A stretch of DNA of 64,000 nucleotides from an uncultured Christensenella sp. (lineage in GTDB: Bacteria > Bacillota > Clostridia > Christensenellales > CAG-917), in NCBI GenBank assembly GCA_910578325.1, contig CAJTQT010000001.1, positions 310,001-374,000 on the forward strand, read 5' to 3'. Position numbers and translations under genes: made by a program. The notes beneath the pieces were generated by a model. It had not been told where the DNA came from and did no database searches. It saw only the letters and a program-made list of their open reading frames with translations. Of the stretch, positions 63,630 through 64,000 are shown in pieces. Each line of letters opens with the position of its first letter. The first letter of the stretch is position 1.

Positions 63630-64000
63630 TTATCTTGCAAAAAACTCCAACGCTTCGCGGTAGCCGTCGAAACCTTTGCCGCAAACCGTTATTTGGGCAT
63701 ACATAGAGACGTACGACAGTTTTCTGAAATCCTCCCTTGCGTTTATATCCGTAAGATGCACTTCCGCAGTCGGGATATTCACCGCTTTAAGCGCGTCAAG
63801 TATTGCGACGGACGTGTGAGTATACGCGCCTGCATTGATGACAATTCCGTCAAACTTCCCGTACGCGCGCTGAATCGCGCCGACTATTTCGCTCTCGCTG
63901 TTGGATTGCTTCACGGATACTTTAAGTCCTGTTTCCGAGGCGCATTTCTTTATGAATTTCACCAGATCTGAATAGGATTTTTTTCCGTATTTATCCGGTT
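63630..64000 (-). CDS. aroQ: 3-dehydroquinate dehydratase, type II (5' end outside window)
   Basis: Third step of the shikimate pathway. The C-terminal ~123 residues are visible. Reading up from the first in-window start codon, the frame continues to the window edge as PDKYGKKSYSDLVKF, matching the 'YG' region of type II enzymes, so the gene is cut by the window rather than starting at GTG 63962. Catalytic elements seen: GIVINAGAYTHTS, the His in EVHLTDINARE and the Tyr of the YG loop; the N-terminal NGPNLN segment is outside. Confidence 0.93.
   Translation of the reverse strand, partial: PDKYGKKSYSDLVKFIKKCASETGLKVSVKQSNSESEIVGAIQRAYGKFDGIVINAGAYTHTSVAILDALKAVNIPTAEVHLTDINAREDFRKLSYVSMYAQITVCGKGFDGYREALEFFAR

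Noticed and set aside
63630..63962. aroQ beginning at GTG 63962
   Set aside because: The frame stays open to the window edge and encodes conserved type II dehydroquinase sequence upstream of that codon.

Overview
The window looks like a chromosomal segment of an anaerobic, uncultured-type member of the Clostridia (Firmicutes). Pointers are whiA, DUF4364 and DUF5685 genes, a V-type (probably Na+-driven) ATPase, a GTP-type PEP carboxykinase, a putative Re-type citrate synthase, an orphan hydrogenase-type TM1266 regulator, and Firmicutes-style sigma-70 promoters and GGAGG ribosome sites. Low-complexity 'ACNP' lipoproteins and a giant MBG/YDG-repeat surface protein suggest the Christensenellales/Borkfalkia side of the class, but that placement is only an impression. 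Almost all genes lie on the minus strand. Plus-strand genes are the cut-off histidine kinase, the ArsR regulator, queH and the DUF4364 gene. No tRNA, rRNA, CRISPR array, phage or transposase gene is visible.

Layout. 1-6.4 kb: end of a sensor kinase, a PTS IIC-type membrane protein, a degenerate M28-like membrane protein and a large lipoprotein. 6.4-7.15 kb: non-coding, with hairpin repeats. 7.15-14.7 kb: murB, a PHP-domain gene, whiA, dnaE and pfkA, a familiar clostridial cluster but without rapZ and yvcK. 14.7-20 kb: uvrC, a small membrane protein, arsR, a polytopic membrane protein, and the DUF5685/J-like cysteine-rich pair. 20-28.1 kb: trpS, thrC, a P-loop protein, an HMGL-like (Re-citrate synthase-like) enzyme, prfA, a YqhQ-PrmC fusion and rpmE. 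28.2-31.4 kb: a TM1266-family regulator and a NitT/TauT-type ABC importer behind a structured leader. 31.4-37 kb: a lipoprotein and a MacB/FtsX-type ABC exporter whose two genes are separated by a 154-bp tandem repeat. 37.1 kb: queH. 37.9-46.9 kb: rpiB plus a nine-gene V-ATPase operon in the Enterococcus hirae ntp order. 47-58 kb: palindromic repeats and a 3,509-residue surface protein. 58-64 kb: an acyl-CoA synthetase, PEPCK, DUF4364, a nitroreductase and a partial aroQ.

Most striking non-gene signals. First, a palindromic element family whose outer inverted repeat supplies the stop codon of two unrelated genes (pfkA and the giant surface gene), with a separate 37-bp hairpin module inserted at the apex. 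Second, three genes (the M28-like gene, uvrC and queH) have a perfect TATAAT exactly six bases before the start codon and no ribosome site, which predicts leaderless mRNAs. Third, a leader with a terminator and a possible antiterminator precedes the TM1266/ABC operon. Promoter and terminator calls come from reading consensus sequences and inverted repeats by eye; protein families come from recognised motifs. No database search was run.
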